Position numbers and translations under genes: made by a program. 64,000 nucleotides of DNA from an uncultured Caproiciproducens sp. (lineage in GTDB: Bacteria; Bacillota; Clostridia; Oscillospirales; Acutalibacteraceae). Location: positions 2,494,661 through 2,558,660 of the forward strand of contig NZ_OY761810.1 of assembly GCF_963664915.1 (NCBI RefSeq), read 5' to 3'. The notes below the pieces were generated by a model that ran no database searches, had not been told where the DNA came from, and worked only from the letters and a program-made list of their open reading frames with translations. Position 1 is the first letter of the stretch. Each line of letters opens with the position of its first letter. Below, piece after piece: positions 8,291 through 16,328 of this stretch.

Positions 8291-9961
8291 TTGAACAGAC
8301 CTAAAATGTTGTATGTTTATTTTTTCCTTTTGGCTGTGTCTGTAGTGGTAATCGTCTTTATTTGCACGACCTTTCAGACGGAGCAAATTAGATTGAATAG
8401 TGGAGAAGTAATTAACTTTAATACAGGTTGGCACTTTAAAAGCAGCAGCGGAACCAGTATGAGCATTACACTGCCGGTACATTCTGAACCGGGAGCGGAA
8501 AAAAACAAAATAAACTCAATAACAAATAGGCTGCCGGCTCATCTGGGCAGCGGCATGACATTGTCTTTTTCGACTTATCATTCACGGGTTAGTGTGTATG
8601 TAGAAAAAAAACTGATTTATCAGTTTGGATTTAATAATCATGTTCAATTTGGTAAATCCCCCGCCTGTACTGCGTGGCATATTATTGATCTGCCCGAGGG
8701 TTCGCAGGGGAGACAAATAGCCATAGAAATAACATCACCGTACACAAAATATGCGTCTACGTTTAATGGTATAACCATAGGTACGAAAAGTGAGAATATT
8801 ACATATTTAGTACGGCATTTTTTGATAAGCACCATCATCTGCGGCCTGGTCTTTATTTTTGGTATGGCATTATTTTTTGGATATTTTATAGCGCGGAAAA
8901 GGTTGAAAAATAATTTATCACTGTTGTATCAAAGCTTGTTTGCTATTTGCATCTCAATTTCAGCACTCACTGAAACATCCATTTTACAGCTTATGACAGG
9001 AAATGTTTTAGTCCTTGGTAATATTATGTACTTTTCTTTAATGCTCTGTCCGATTCCTTTTTTGTTATTTTTTAAGACCGAATATGTGAAGCATCGTACA
9101 GAGCTGTTTGATTGGCTTTGTATTGGCGCAGCCGCTAATTTTTTAGTATGCACGTTTCTGCAGATAGCCAACATTTTGGATTTCTCGGAAACAGTTATTT
9201 CAACTCATATTATCATTGTTTCTTGTCTGATTCTTTCAGCGTATACGACGCTTGAGAATTTATTAAAATATAAAGACCGCACCGCCATGCCATTTTTAGT
9301 AGGGATTCTGTCTATGTTTATTTTCTATATGGTGGACATGGTTCGCTACTATACGGGTATTTATCAGGACGGCGCACTGTATTCCAGGGCCGGGCTGCTT
9401 GTTTTTATTGTTATTCCGTCCATTAACACCATTTCCCGGCATTTTTCAATGGTTGAACTGGGGATGGAGGCACGTGTATTGGAACGTCTCGCTTATTTTG
9501 ATGTGTTGACACAAAAAAAGAACCGGACTGCTTTTGAATTAGAAATAGAATTATTAAATGGGGGAGCGGACTGCGTTCACGTGGCGATTGTATCGTTTGA
9601 TGTTAATAATCTTAAGTCGGTCAACGATAATTTCGGACATCGAAGCGGGGATGAACTGCTCATGGCGGTTGCTGATGTCATTCAAAAAAGTTTTGAAGGC
9701 TACGGAAATTGCTACCGCGTTGGCGGTGACGAATTTGTTGTGATTATTCGGAATTACAAGGCAGAACGTACGGAAGCATGCTTCGATAATTTTAAAAAGC
9801 TGTTAAATGATTACAACCAAAAAAATCCCAATAGGATTGAAATCGCATATGGGTATGCTGAATATAAACTTGATGACAGTAATTTGTTTGAAACAATGAA
9901 CCGTGCAGATATACTAATGTACAATAATAAGAAATTGATGAAAGACACGTCAATACAGTAG
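8291..9961 (+). CDS. Membrane-bound diguanylate cyclase with sensory domain
   Basis: This protein would make cyclic di-GMP from GTP in response to an outside signal. It starts with a membrane helix, then an extracytoplasmic beta-rich domain (about 30-175), a block of six or seven membrane helices (about 178-385; a 7TMR-DISM-like layout) and a C-terminal GGDEF domain. The active-site loop GGDEF is intact at about 478-482, and the substrate region FDVNNLKSVNDNFGHRSGDE is canonical. The inhibitory RxxD motif expected five residues before GGDEF is absent. AGGCGGTG lies 6 bases before the TTG at 8291; a GTG nine bases upstream overlaps that site. Confidence 0.88.
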   Translation: MNRPKMLYVYFFLLAVSVVVIVFICTTFQTEQIRLNSGEVINFNTGWHFKSSSGTSMSITLPVHSEPGAEKNKINSITNRLPAHLGSGMTLSFSTYHSRVSVYVEKKLIYQFGFNNHVQFGKSPACTAWHIIDLPEGSQGRQIAIEITSPYTKYASTFNGITIGTKSENITYLVRHFLISTIICGLVFIFGMALFFGYFIARKRLKNNLSLLYQSLFAICISISALTETSILQLMTGNVLVLGNIMYFSLMLCPIPFLLFFKTEYVKHRTELFDWLCIGAAANFLVCTFLQIANILDFSETVISTHIIIVSCLILSAYTTLENLLKYKDRTAMPFLVGILSMFIFYMVDMVRYYTGIYQDGALYSRAGLLVFIVIPSINTISRHFSMVELGMEARVLERLAYFDVLTQKKNRTAFELEIELLNGGADCVHVAIVSFDVNNLKSVNDNFGHRSGDELLMAVADVIQKSFEGYGNCYRVGGDEFVVIIRNYKAERTEACFDNFKKLLNDYNQKNPNRIEIAYGYAEYKLDDSNLFETMNRADILMYNNKKLMKDTSIQ

Positions 9962-10033
9962 ATGAAAATTCAAAATGAAATTTGAAAAATTAAAATGAGA
10001 GATGAAAAAGAAATATTAAAAAAGTAAATAGCC

Positions 10034-10072
10034 AAACCCCCTGCATGCATATACTTGTTTCAAGGGGGTTTT
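10034..10072 (+). promoter_or_regulatory. Terminator-like hairpin that pairs the pdaB ribosome-binding site
   Basis: AAACCCCCT (10034-10042) pairs perfectly with AGGGGGTTT (10063-10071). The AAGGGGG in the 3' arm is also the ribosome-binding site for the ATG at 10076. The hairpin ends in only four T, so it may act as a weak terminator for the upstream gene, as a block on pdaB translation, or both. Confidence 0.65.
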
Positions 10073-10075
10073 ATA

Positions 10076-10840
10076 ATGAAATTTTTGATTCTTGCTAAAA
10101 ACAGGATAGTGACGCTTTTATTTTGCCTAGTATGTGGCACTTTGGCTGTATTTATAGCTTTTCAGGGTGTGGAAGCCATCAGAGCGTCATCCAATAAGCG
10201 CCAGATACCGATTTATTGTGTAAAAACAACCGAAAAGAAAATTTCGATTTCTTTTGATGCAGCATGGGGAAATGAAGAAACACAAACTTTAATCGATATT
10301 CTAAATAAATACAACGTTAAAACAACTTTCTTCGTCGTAGGCGCATGGGTTGATAAATATCCTGAATCAGTCAAAGCACTCGTGAATGCCGGACATGAAG
10401 TCTGCAACCACTCAAACACACATCCTCATATGCCAAAACTAGCGCGCACAGAAATGGCGGCGCAGCTGACGGACTGCAATAATAAAATCAAGAGTATTAC
10501 CGGTATAAGTCCGCTCCTTTTCCGTCCGCCTTACGGAGATTATGATAATGCTTTGATTGAAACAGTAAAATCTGTTAATATGTATTGTATTCAATGGGAT
10601 GTCGACAGTTTGGACTGGAAAAATCCAACACCAAGCGATATGATTACCCGTGTGACCACCAAAGTGAAATCCGGTTCCATTGTCCTGTTCCATAATGGTG
10701 CTAAAAACACACCTGCTGCCCTTCCAAAAATCATTGAAACGCTGCAGGGTCAGGGATATCAGATTGTTCCGGTATCACAGTTAATTTACAAGGAAAACTA
10801 CACGGTTGATAATGCGGGGATGCAGGTGAAAACGAAATAG
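10076..10840 (+). CDS. pdaB: Polysaccharide deacetylase, PdaB-like sporulation type
   Basis: This is a 254-residue NodB-fold carbohydrate esterase with one N-terminal membrane anchor (about 10-30). The family motifs are SFDAAWGNEE (D61), the metal-binding HSNTHPH (H112, H116), RPPYGDYD (150-157), DVDSLDW (175-181) and LFHNG (H206). DAAWG, in place of TFDDG, is typical of PdaB, a spore protein needed for keeping spores viable in Bacillus. The ATG at 10076 is 7 bases after AAGGGGG. The SASP and LysM/M14 genes nearby fit a sporulation role. Confidence 0.88.
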   Translation: MKFLILAKNRIVTLLFCLVCGTLAVFIAFQGVEAIRASSNKRQIPIYCVKTTEKKISISFDAAWGNEETQTLIDILNKYNVKTTFFVVGAWVDKYPESVKALVNAGHEVCNHSNTHPHMPKLARTEMAAQLTDCNNKIKSITGISPLLFRPPYGDYDNALIETVKSVNMYCIQWDVDSLDWKNPTPSDMITRVTTKVKSGSIVLFHNGAKNTPAALPKIIETLQGQGYQIVPVSQLIYKENYTVDNAGMQVKTK

Positions 10841-10902
10841 GCAGCATGGAGGGTCGATTTTTTGTAAAATATTGTTTAAGCAAAAATTAAGGAGAAGAAA
10901 AA

Positions 10903-11124
10903 ATGGCGAGGATAATGGATATTCGCAAGTGCAGTAAACTGATCAGCGTCCATAATAAGACCGTAATGGATGTAAATTTCAATAAAAAATATTTCTCCAT
11001 TTGGGTGTATGCCGCAGGACAGGAATCCGGCTTAGAAACTTGTCCGCTGAATGTACAGATGGATGCTGCGATGGCGATGAAACTCAGAGACTATCTGAAT
11101 GAATTTTTTAAAAATAGTTTTTGA
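10903..11124 (+). CDS. Conserved-looking small protein, function unknown
   Basis: I do not recognise this 73-residue protein. It has a basic N-terminus, a predicted beta-rich middle (MDVNFNKKYFSIWVYAAG), a MAMKLRDYLNEFFKN helix at the C-terminus, and no signal peptide or membrane helix. It has an excellent ribosome-binding site (AAGGAGAAG, 7-9 bases before the ATG), which supports it as a real gene. It lies 62 bases after pdaB on the same strand. Confidence 0.7.
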   Translation: MARIMDIRKCSKLISVHNKTVMDVNFNKKYFSIWVYAAGQESGLETCPLNVQMDAAMAMKLRDYLNEFFKNSF

Positions 11125-11153
11125 ATCTTTTTAATAGCTACATACTTTAAAGA

Positions 11154-11217
11154 ACAAACGTAAATAATGTTTGTACTGATTTACGGAAGTGAGTGTAAAA
11201 AATGACAAACATTATTT
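11154..11217 (+). promoter_or_regulatory. Alternative hairpins around the start of the 11202 gene
   Basis: AAATAATGTTTGT (11162-11174) pairs perfectly over 13 bases with ACAAACATTATTT (11205-11217). The loop holds the ribosome-binding site (GGAAGTGAG) and the ATG at 11202. The upstream ACAAAC (11154-11159) can instead pair with GTTTGT (11169-11174), and CGTAAAT (11159-11165) with ATTTACG (11179-11185). These pairings exclude one another, as expected of a translational switch. Confidence 0.5.
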
Positions 11218-11744
11218 TATGTGGAAAGTCAACTGACACATCTATTTCATGTGCTTTACTTCCAGCGTTGGAAAGATACGGCGGGGTACAGTACTGCAGT
11301 GCGGAGAATCTTGTTCGACTTGGGAACGACAAAATAGAGTTCCTTCTTTATGATTGCGAAAAACTACCGTATATTGAACTTGACGGCGGTATCATTTTAT
11401 TTAAAAATAGTTTTCATTCTTCCGAAAAAAATTTAATACCGGAGGGATTTTTGTCCATTCTGGAAATGAAAAATTCCAGCGCGGCAGAAATGCTGAATGG
11501 AACCGGTACTGCAGCCATTACCTGTGGCACAAGCTCCAAAGATACGCTCAGCATTGCCGGACTCGATGAAATGAGCGCCGCGCTTAGCCTTCAGCGCAGT
11601 GTAATGACGATTGGGGGAAAGATGCTTGAGCCGCATGATTTTACCGTCAGACTGCTGTCAAAGCTCAGTCCGACCCGTATTTTAGCTGTTTGTGCAGTTC
11701 TGCTGCTTTCCGGTATTGATTCTTCAAAAGGTTATGAAATTTAA
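11202..11744 (+). CDS. Hypothetical protein, function unknown
   Basis: I do not recognise this 180-residue protein. It begins with a beta strand, MTNIILCGK, and has a hydrophobic segment KIEFLLYDCEKLPYIELDGGIILFK. A Ser/Thr/Gly-rich region (TAAITCGTSSKDTLSIAGLDE) follows, then ALSLQRSVMTIGGKMLEPHDFTVRLL and a short hydrophobic C-terminus. There is no signal peptide or clear membrane helix. The alternating strand/glycine pattern suggests an alpha/beta fold, without enough to name a family. It lies between pdaB and the SASP gene, and its start region sits in a hairpin loop. Confidence 0.75.
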   Translation: MTNIILCGKSTDTSISCALLPALERYGGVQYCSAENLVRLGNDKIEFLLYDCEKLPYIELDGGIILFKNSFHSSEKNLIPEGFLSILEMKNSSAAEMLNGTGTAAITCGTSSKDTLSIAGLDEMSAALSLQRSVMTIGGKMLEPHDFTVRLLSKLSPTRILAVCAVLLLSGIDSSKGYEI

Positions 11745-11866
11745 CTTGTAAAAATTAACATTCATAAAAACACTCCAGATACGCAAAATAGGAAGGCAAA
11801 CGCAAAGCAAAGATCTAATTAAATTCAAAAGAAAATTCAAAAAATTATTTAAGGAGTGTTTTGATT

Positions 11867-12058
11867 ATGGCAAGTAATAAAAATGTTGTTCCTGAGGCAA
11901 GAGAAGCTCTCAACAAGTTTAAGATGGAAGCCGCTTCCGAAGTCGGCGTTAACTTGAAACAGGGTTACAACGGCGATCTGACTTCTAGAGAAGCCGGTTC
12001 AGTCGGTGGCCAGATGGTTAAGAGCATGATTAAGAGCTACGAGCAGGGCATGAAGTAA
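11867..12058 (+). CDS. Small acid-soluble spore protein, alpha/beta type
   Basis: This 63-residue SASP coats and protects DNA in dormant spores. It carries the germination-protease region KFKMEAASEVGV and the conserved GDLTSREAGSVGGQMVKSMI. The ATG at 11867 has AAGGAGTG 7-9 bases upstream; a TTG two codons earlier is less likely. It is a single-gene unit, with an AT-rich region before it and a strong terminator after it. It shows that the organism forms endospores. Expression in the forespore under sigma-G would be expected, but I could not read a convincing sigma-G promoter. Confidence 0.95.
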   Translation: MASNKNVVPEAREALNKFKMEAASEVGVNLKQGYNGDLTSREAGSVGGQMVKSMIKSYEQGMK

Positions 12059-12074
12059 AAAAATTTCGCTGTTG

Positions 12075-12117
12075 TTGGAGCGCCATACCTTTTGGTATGG
12101 CGCTCCAAATTTTTTAT
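12075..12117. terminator. Terminator after ssp, also facing the M14 gene
   Basis: TTGGAGCGCCATACC pairs perfectly with GGTATGGCGCTCCAA around TTTT, followed by a T tract. It lies between two convergent genes and has A-rich sequence on the other side, so it can serve both. Confidence 0.92.
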
Positions 12118-13388
12118 ATTGTGGCTGCATAAAGAAGTACTCCAATATTTTCCTGATATATGGTATTGAACTGAGTGATTGAAATTGGATTTCTGCCCAA
12201 ACCAACCTCAAAGGTATACCCCGGTCTGCGGTAATCTTGAATAAACCAGTCTTTATAGCCTGCATAGGAGGCGATACCGGTCGTTTGGTCAAGCCGGTAT
12301 CCGCTGATTCTTGCCAACTCTTCTCCGATCGTCTTCCCCTCGGGGGGCGCCATGTTCATAAAATTCCAGTAGATTACCCTGCCCTGTGTGTGATAAGCGA
12401 TTACCAATCTGAAATTATGGGTCTGCGTAAAATTGACAATCGTTTTTGTTTCCGGTTCCGATTCGGGAAAAGATCCGGAATATCTTGTCGGTCCGGGTCC
12501 GGTAACGCCATATTCAGCTTCTGCATCTTTTGATTGCTGCCAAGCCGCATTGTAGTTATGATTCAAATCCACACCGCGGTTATTGGCCTCCCATACTGTA
12601 GAAAAATCCGTACTCCCCTTATTCCATAAAATAAGGTCCTGATAATATGGATTGTCAGGTTGTAATCCGTTCAGTACCAGATCCACGCCATCCGGGTTGA
12701 CCATTGGAATTATGTAAATGCTGCTTTGACTCCATATTTCTCTGGGATTATATCCTCCATCTATAGTTCGGTTTTGCGTATAGGCATATAAAAAATTTTC
12801 TGTAAATTTCATCAGCAGCGGCGATGTGATCCATTCCAATGCATGGTGGGCGGCATTGTAAAAAACTTGATTTGGACCGGAACCAAGTTTTAAATAGTAA
12901 AGATTCCTTCCAAGGACGCTTATTCCTGCGCTGCCGATTTCCAGAAAAGGATACCGGGCTTTCAATCCTTGTATATCCCTTTCCAAAATTTGATAAGTAT
13001 AGTCAATATTGGTGTCAACCACGTCCATGCCATATGGAACTACAATTTGTTGCCCTACCACAAGATTTGCGGCATTGAGTCCGGGATTTGCGCCCAAAAG
13101 CATGGGTAGGGAAGTATGATAGCGACGCGCAATGCTGTAAAAAGTATCCCCCGGTTTAACATTATATAGATCGTATCCCAGCAAATACCGTTCCATTACC
13201 CGATAAGTGGCGGGACCGATGATGCCATCCTGGGTCAGGCCGAAGGCTCGCTGGAATTGTAAGACCGCCCGGCGCATTTGCTGCCCAAAGTTTCCATCTA
13301 CAGGCCCTGCATTGTAACCGATTTTTTGCAGCATTGCCTGAATCTCCATAACATCGGTTCCGGACATTCCTACTCTCAGTGTTCTCAT
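12114..13388 (-). CDS. LysM/peptidoglycan-binding M14 metallopeptidase
   Basis: This 424-residue wall hydrolase has a peptidoglycan-binding domain 1 (about 1-70), a LysM domain (about 75-120; VKPGDTFYSIARRY) and an M14 zinc carboxypeptidase domain (about 125-424). The zinc ligands are H182 and E185 (HALE) and H333 (AYHTQG); NPDGVDL, LNHNYN and the catalytic E394 (TFEVGLG) are also present. The order resembles gamma-D-glutamyl-L-diamino acid endopeptidase I of Bacillus, which cuts peptidoglycan stem peptides. It has no signal peptide, which suggests a spore or mother-cell role or non-classical export. GAGGTG precedes the ATG. It is convergent with ssp. Confidence 0.92.
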   Translation of the reverse strand: MRTLRVGMSGTDVMEIQAMLQKIGYNAGPVDGNFGQQMRRAVLQFQRAFGLTQDGIIGPATYRVMERYLLGYDLYNVKPGDTFYSIARRYHTSLPMLLGANPGLNAANLVVGQQIVVPYGMDVVDTNIDYTYQILERDIQGLKARYPFLEIGSAGISVLGRNLYYLKLGSGPNQVFYNAAHHALEWITSPLLMKFTENFLYAYTQNRTIDGGYNPREIWSQSSIYIIPMVNPDGVDLVLNGLQPDNPYYQDLILWNKGSTDFSTVWEANNRGVDLNHNYNAAWQQSKDAEAEYGVTGPGPTRYSGSFPESEPETKTIVNFTQTHNFRLVIAYHTQGRVIYWNFMNMAPPEGKTIGEELARISGYRLDQTTGIASYAGYKDWFIQDYRRPGYTFEVGLGRNPISITQFNTIYQENIGVLLYAATI

Positions 13389-13451
13389 AATAGTTTCACC
13401 TCAAAATTCTGTTTAAAAAGCCTTATTCTGACGACTCATGATTCTAATGTA

Positions 13452-13480
13452 TTGCGCGAAAGCGGGCTTTATGCTATATT
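13452..13480 (+). promoter_or_regulatory. Promoter candidate for nfo
   Basis: TTGCGC (13452-13457) and TATATT (13475-13480) are 17 bases apart, about 75 bases upstream of nfo. Confidence 0.55.
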
Positions 13481-13554
13481 TTTCATAGGTGTTTAATCTG
13501 TATTGATGGAAAAGTAAACTCAAAGAAGAATTTGTTTTAGAAGGAGTAAATGGG

Positions 13555-14388
13555 ATGCTGAAAATAGGCTGTCATCTTTCCGTGTCCAAAGGCTTTTTGG
13601 CGATGGGAAAAGATGCTCTTAAAATAGATGCAAATACCTTTCAGTTCTTTACGCGAAATCCAAGAGGAAGTAAAGCAAAAGAAATGAATCAAAATGATGT
13701 ACAGGCACTGTTGGAACTGATAAAAGAAAATCAGTTCGCTCCGATATTGGCTCATGCACCATACACACTCAACGCTTGCTCCGCGGATGAAAATACGAAA
13801 ATCTTTGCGGCGGAGACGATGGCAGATGATTTAGCGCGTATGGAATTTCTGCCAAACAACCTCTATAATTTTCATCCCGGCAGCCATGTGGGTCAAGGCA
13901 CAGCGAAGGGAATTGAACAGATCACCGCAATGCTCAATTCAATTTTGAAGTCGGAACAACAGACAACAGTTCTGCTGGAAACGATGGCAGGGAAGGGTAC
14001 GGAGGTTGGACGCACATTTGAGGAGCTTCACCTGATTCTGGACGGTGTCGAACGTAAAGAGAAAATGGGTGTCTGTCTGGATACCTGCCACGTGTTCGAT
14101 GCGGGATATGATATTGTAAACAGCCTTGATGATGTACTTACTGACTTTGATCAAATGATCGGACTTGACCGCTTAAGGGCCGTACATCTGAATGACAGCC
14201 TGAATCTGTTGGGCAGCCATAAAGACCGTCATGCAAGAATTGGAGAAGGAAAAATCGGGCTGGCGGCAATTACACGGTTCATCAACCATCCGGCTTTACG
14301 GAATTTACCGTTTTATTTAGAAACACCAAACGATCTTGACGGTTATGCCGACGAAATAAAACTTCTTCGAAGGATGTACGAGGATTAG
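13555..14388 (+). CDS. nfo: Deoxyribonuclease IV (AP endonuclease)
   Basis: Endonuclease IV cuts DNA 5' of abasic sites in base-excision repair. All nine tri-zinc ligands can be assigned: H67, H107, E142, D176, H179, H211, D224, H226 and E256. They lie in the family motifs [49 protein letters not shown] and LETP. The length of 277 residues is normal. AGAAGGAG lies 9 bases before the ATG. It appears to be a single-gene unit from its own promoter, convergent with the DUF6512 gene. Confidence 0.96.
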   Translation: MLKIGCHLSVSKGFLAMGKDALKIDANTFQFFTRNPRGSKAKEMNQNDVQALLELIKENQFAPILAHAPYTLNACSADENTKIFAAETMADDLARMEFLPNNLYNFHPGSHVGQGTAKGIEQITAMLNSILKSEQQTTVLLETMAGKGTEVGRTFEELHLILDGVERKEKMGVCLDTCHVFDAGYDIVNSLDDVLTDFDQMIGLDRLRAVHLNDSLNLLGSHKDRHARIGEGKIGLAAITRFINHPALRNLPFYLETPNDLDGYADEIKLLRRMYED

Positions 14389-14409
14389 AGTATATGATAA
14401 TACACGGAA

Positions 14410-14937
14410 TCATGATCTGCCTGATTTTTTTGTAACGGGATCAACAAACAGACCAATGTGTGGCGGGCGAAAAGTAAAAACGGCAAAACCGATGGCAAGT
14501 GCCGCAAGAAACAATAGACCGCCCAATTTTGTTGTCGGATCATTTTGATCGTTGTTAATATTTCTTCCGCTGTAAACAAAAGCAATTACAACACCTAAAA
14601 TAAATGTAAGAATATCAATCCAAAGATAATTTTTCCCGATTATTCCGGTATAGGTGTAAAAGAAAGCTATGATAAAAAACATTCCGAGTAGTATTCCGAA
14701 TGATTTAGCTGAAATGAAATTTTTATAATCCTTTCCAATGGCAAAATACTCAATAATGCTGAATAAAATGATAGGTACGAAAAGCATTTTTAAATGTTCC
14801 CATACGCTTTCGTTCGTTGGGCTGAAAACACCTACAAAACGGTTGTTTCCCGTCCAAGCATAAACAAAATGCAGGATAGTGCCAAAAATAATCACAAAAA
14901 TAAAATTCATAGTTTCCCAAACAAATAAATTCTGCAT
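14410..14937 (-). CDS. DUF6512-family membrane protein
   Basis: This 175-residue integral membrane protein has about five hydrophobic helices. The motif SPTNESVWEHLKMLF after the first helix is characteristic of the family, which has no known function. An internal polar stretch (SGRNINNDQNDPTTK) separates the last two helices. The start has AAAGGAGGCG about 6 bases upstream. It lies on the minus strand, tail to tail with nfo. Confidence 0.8.
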   Translation of the reverse strand: MQNLFVWETMNFIFVIIFGTILHFVYAWTGNNRFVGVFSPTNESVWEHLKMLFVPIILFSIIEYFAIGKDYKNFISAKSFGILLGMFFIIAFFYTYTGIIGKNYLWIDILTFILGVVIAFVYSGRNINNDQNDPTTKLGGLLFLAALAIGFAVFTFRPPHIGLFVDPVTKKSGRS

Positions 14938-15117
14938 AATAACGCCTCCTTTTTAAATTCTATGTTGATGGTTTGGAAAATAATAGCAAGATTAATATAA
15001 AATTAAAAAAACAGCGGTGCAGAATTGGAATTCCTTTAAGCATGTATTCATGAATGATGCGGTTTTTTATTAGTTAATTTGATATAATTAGCTAAAACTG
15101 TTAAGGAGCAATGACAC

Positions 15118-15264
15118 ATGTACAAATTAATCCATCAACTCGAGATCATGAATCAGAATTTAAATGCCATTGTAAAAAATCAGGCGGTAATTTATTGTGA
15201 GCTGAAATCCATTAAACTTCAGCTTAAGGAAAATCAGCAAAAATCCATTGACAGAAAAAGTTAA
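15118..15264 (+). CDS. Small coiled-coil-like protein, function unknown
   Basis: This is a 48-residue ORF. It starts at ATG 15118 with AAGGAG at 15103-15108 (9-base spacing), has a TATAAT-like -10 at 15083-15088 and is followed by its own hairpin terminator. It is rich in Leu, Ile, Lys, Gln and Asn in a heptad-like pattern (LIHQLEIMNQNLNAIVKN, then ELKSIKLQLKENQQK), which suggests a single amphipathic helix or short coiled coil. The complete expression unit supports it as a real gene. I do not recognise a family. Confidence 0.6.
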   Translation: MYKLIHQLEIMNQNLNAIVKNQAVIYCELKSIKLQLKENQQKSIDRKS

Positions 15265-15275
15265 TTTATCAAATT

Positions 15276-15322
15276 AAGACAGTCCCTTTAATCATGCAAG
15301 TGGTTGGAGGGGCTGTCTTTGT
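15276..15322 (+). terminator. Terminator after the small coiled-coil ORF
   Basis: AAGACAGTCCC pairs with GGGGCTGTCTT (one G-T pair) around a loop of about 20 bases, followed by TTTGTGTTT. The T tract is imperfect. Confidence 0.65.
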
Positions 15323-15632
15323 GTTTATATATGCAAACTTTTAGTGATAAGCCATATACTGTACGATAAATTTCAGGATCGAAAGTATCTTTCATGGCGA
15401 ATTTTAGCCGGAAAAGCGGTTGATAATCGATAGAAATGATAAGGAATAGCATCAAATGGATGAATAATTTATAAAATAAAGGTCAAAAATCGCTAGATAG
15501 GAGATTCTGAGCTGGTAGAAATCAATATTATCCATCTTGAATTTACAACTTTGGCTCAGAATGCTTACGATTACAAAAAGATCCGATTCTTTATATAAAG
15601 CATAAGCTGTATAAGATGACGGAGGTGAAAAG
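15323..15632. other. Intergenic stretch with a spaced inverted repeat
   Basis: I see no gene here. The only structure found is ATTCTGAGC (15504-15512) and its complement GCTCAGAAT (15554-15562), 41 bases apart. GGAGGTG just before 15633 is the ribosome-binding site of the next gene. Confidence 0.5.
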
Positions 15633-16328
15633 ATGAAAACTCCAGAAAAAATATATTATAGAACAGAAATCGTATTTGCATTATGTATGATTGCTACCAT
15701 TTTTTTTGTCGGAAAATCTCTCAATAATCGTACTGTTCAAACAAATATGAATACTGTTTCTCAGAGTTCGTCAATGCTTCAAACAGAAAGTGCAGAAAAA
15801 TCCGTAGAAACAAGTCAAATAGAACAGAATTCACATGTGGAAAAGCAGAAACCGAAAGAAGAACATGTTCCAATATCAGAGCCGCCGACAAAAACAAAAA
15901 ATAATATTTTGAAATATTATGATGTTCCCCTGTCGACGGATATACAGGATGCTATTTTCACTGAATGCAAGACAAAAAAAGTTCCGGAAGATCTGGTTAT
16001 AGCTCTTATTGGCGTAGAAAGTCATTACAATTCCAAGTGCATCAGCAAAACCAATGACTATGGATTAATGCAGATTAATATTTGTCACAAAGAATCATTG
16101 GAAAAGGATTTGCAAGTTACGGATTTATTGGACAGTAAGCAGAATATAAAAGCAGGAGTTCATATGCTTGCCTGGATCGTAAATAAATACAGCAATGTTA
16201 ATCAGGCCCTGATGGTCTATAACAGCGGAGAATTTGGCGCACAAAAACTTTGGAAGCAGGGAATTTATTCGACGGCTTATTCAAGAAAAGTCATTGCTCA
16301 GATTAATGAAATCAAAAAGTTATCCTAA
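15633..16328 (+). CDS. Membrane-anchored lytic transglycosylase (SLT domain)
   Basis: This 231-residue enzyme cuts peptidoglycan glycan strands by a transglycosylase reaction. It has an N-terminal membrane anchor (about 11-29), a long polar Ser/Gln/Glu/Lys linker (30-90) and a goose-lysozyme-like SLT domain (about 97-225). The catalytic glutamate is E129 in IGVESHYNS, followed by DYGLMQIN (142-149) and ALMVYNSG later. ACGGAGGTG lies 6-7 bases before the ATG. It stands alone between two intergenic regions. Wall remodelling is likely; nothing near it suggests a conjugation or secretion system. Confidence 0.9.
   Translation: MKTPEKIYYRTEIVFALCMIATIFFVGKSLNNRTVQTNMNTVSQSSSMLQTESAEKSVETSQIEQNSHVEKQKPKEEHVPISEPPTKTKNNILKYYDVPLSTDIQDAIFTECKTKKVPEDLVIALIGVESHYNSKCISKTNDYGLMQINICHKESLEKDLQVTDLLDSKQNIKAGVHMLAWIVNKYSNVNQALMVYNSGEFGAQKLWKQGIYSTAYSRKVIAQINEIKKLS

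Noticed and set aside
9962-10030. ATGAAA-like repetitive stretch after the diguanylate cyclase gene as a repeat element
   Set aside because: It is short, imperfect and AT-rich; no second copy is evident in the window.
15111-15188. Alternative 25-codon ORF starting at ATG 15111 in another frame
   Set aside because: The ribosome-binding site is only a few bases from this ATG, while its spacing to ATG 15118 is ideal.
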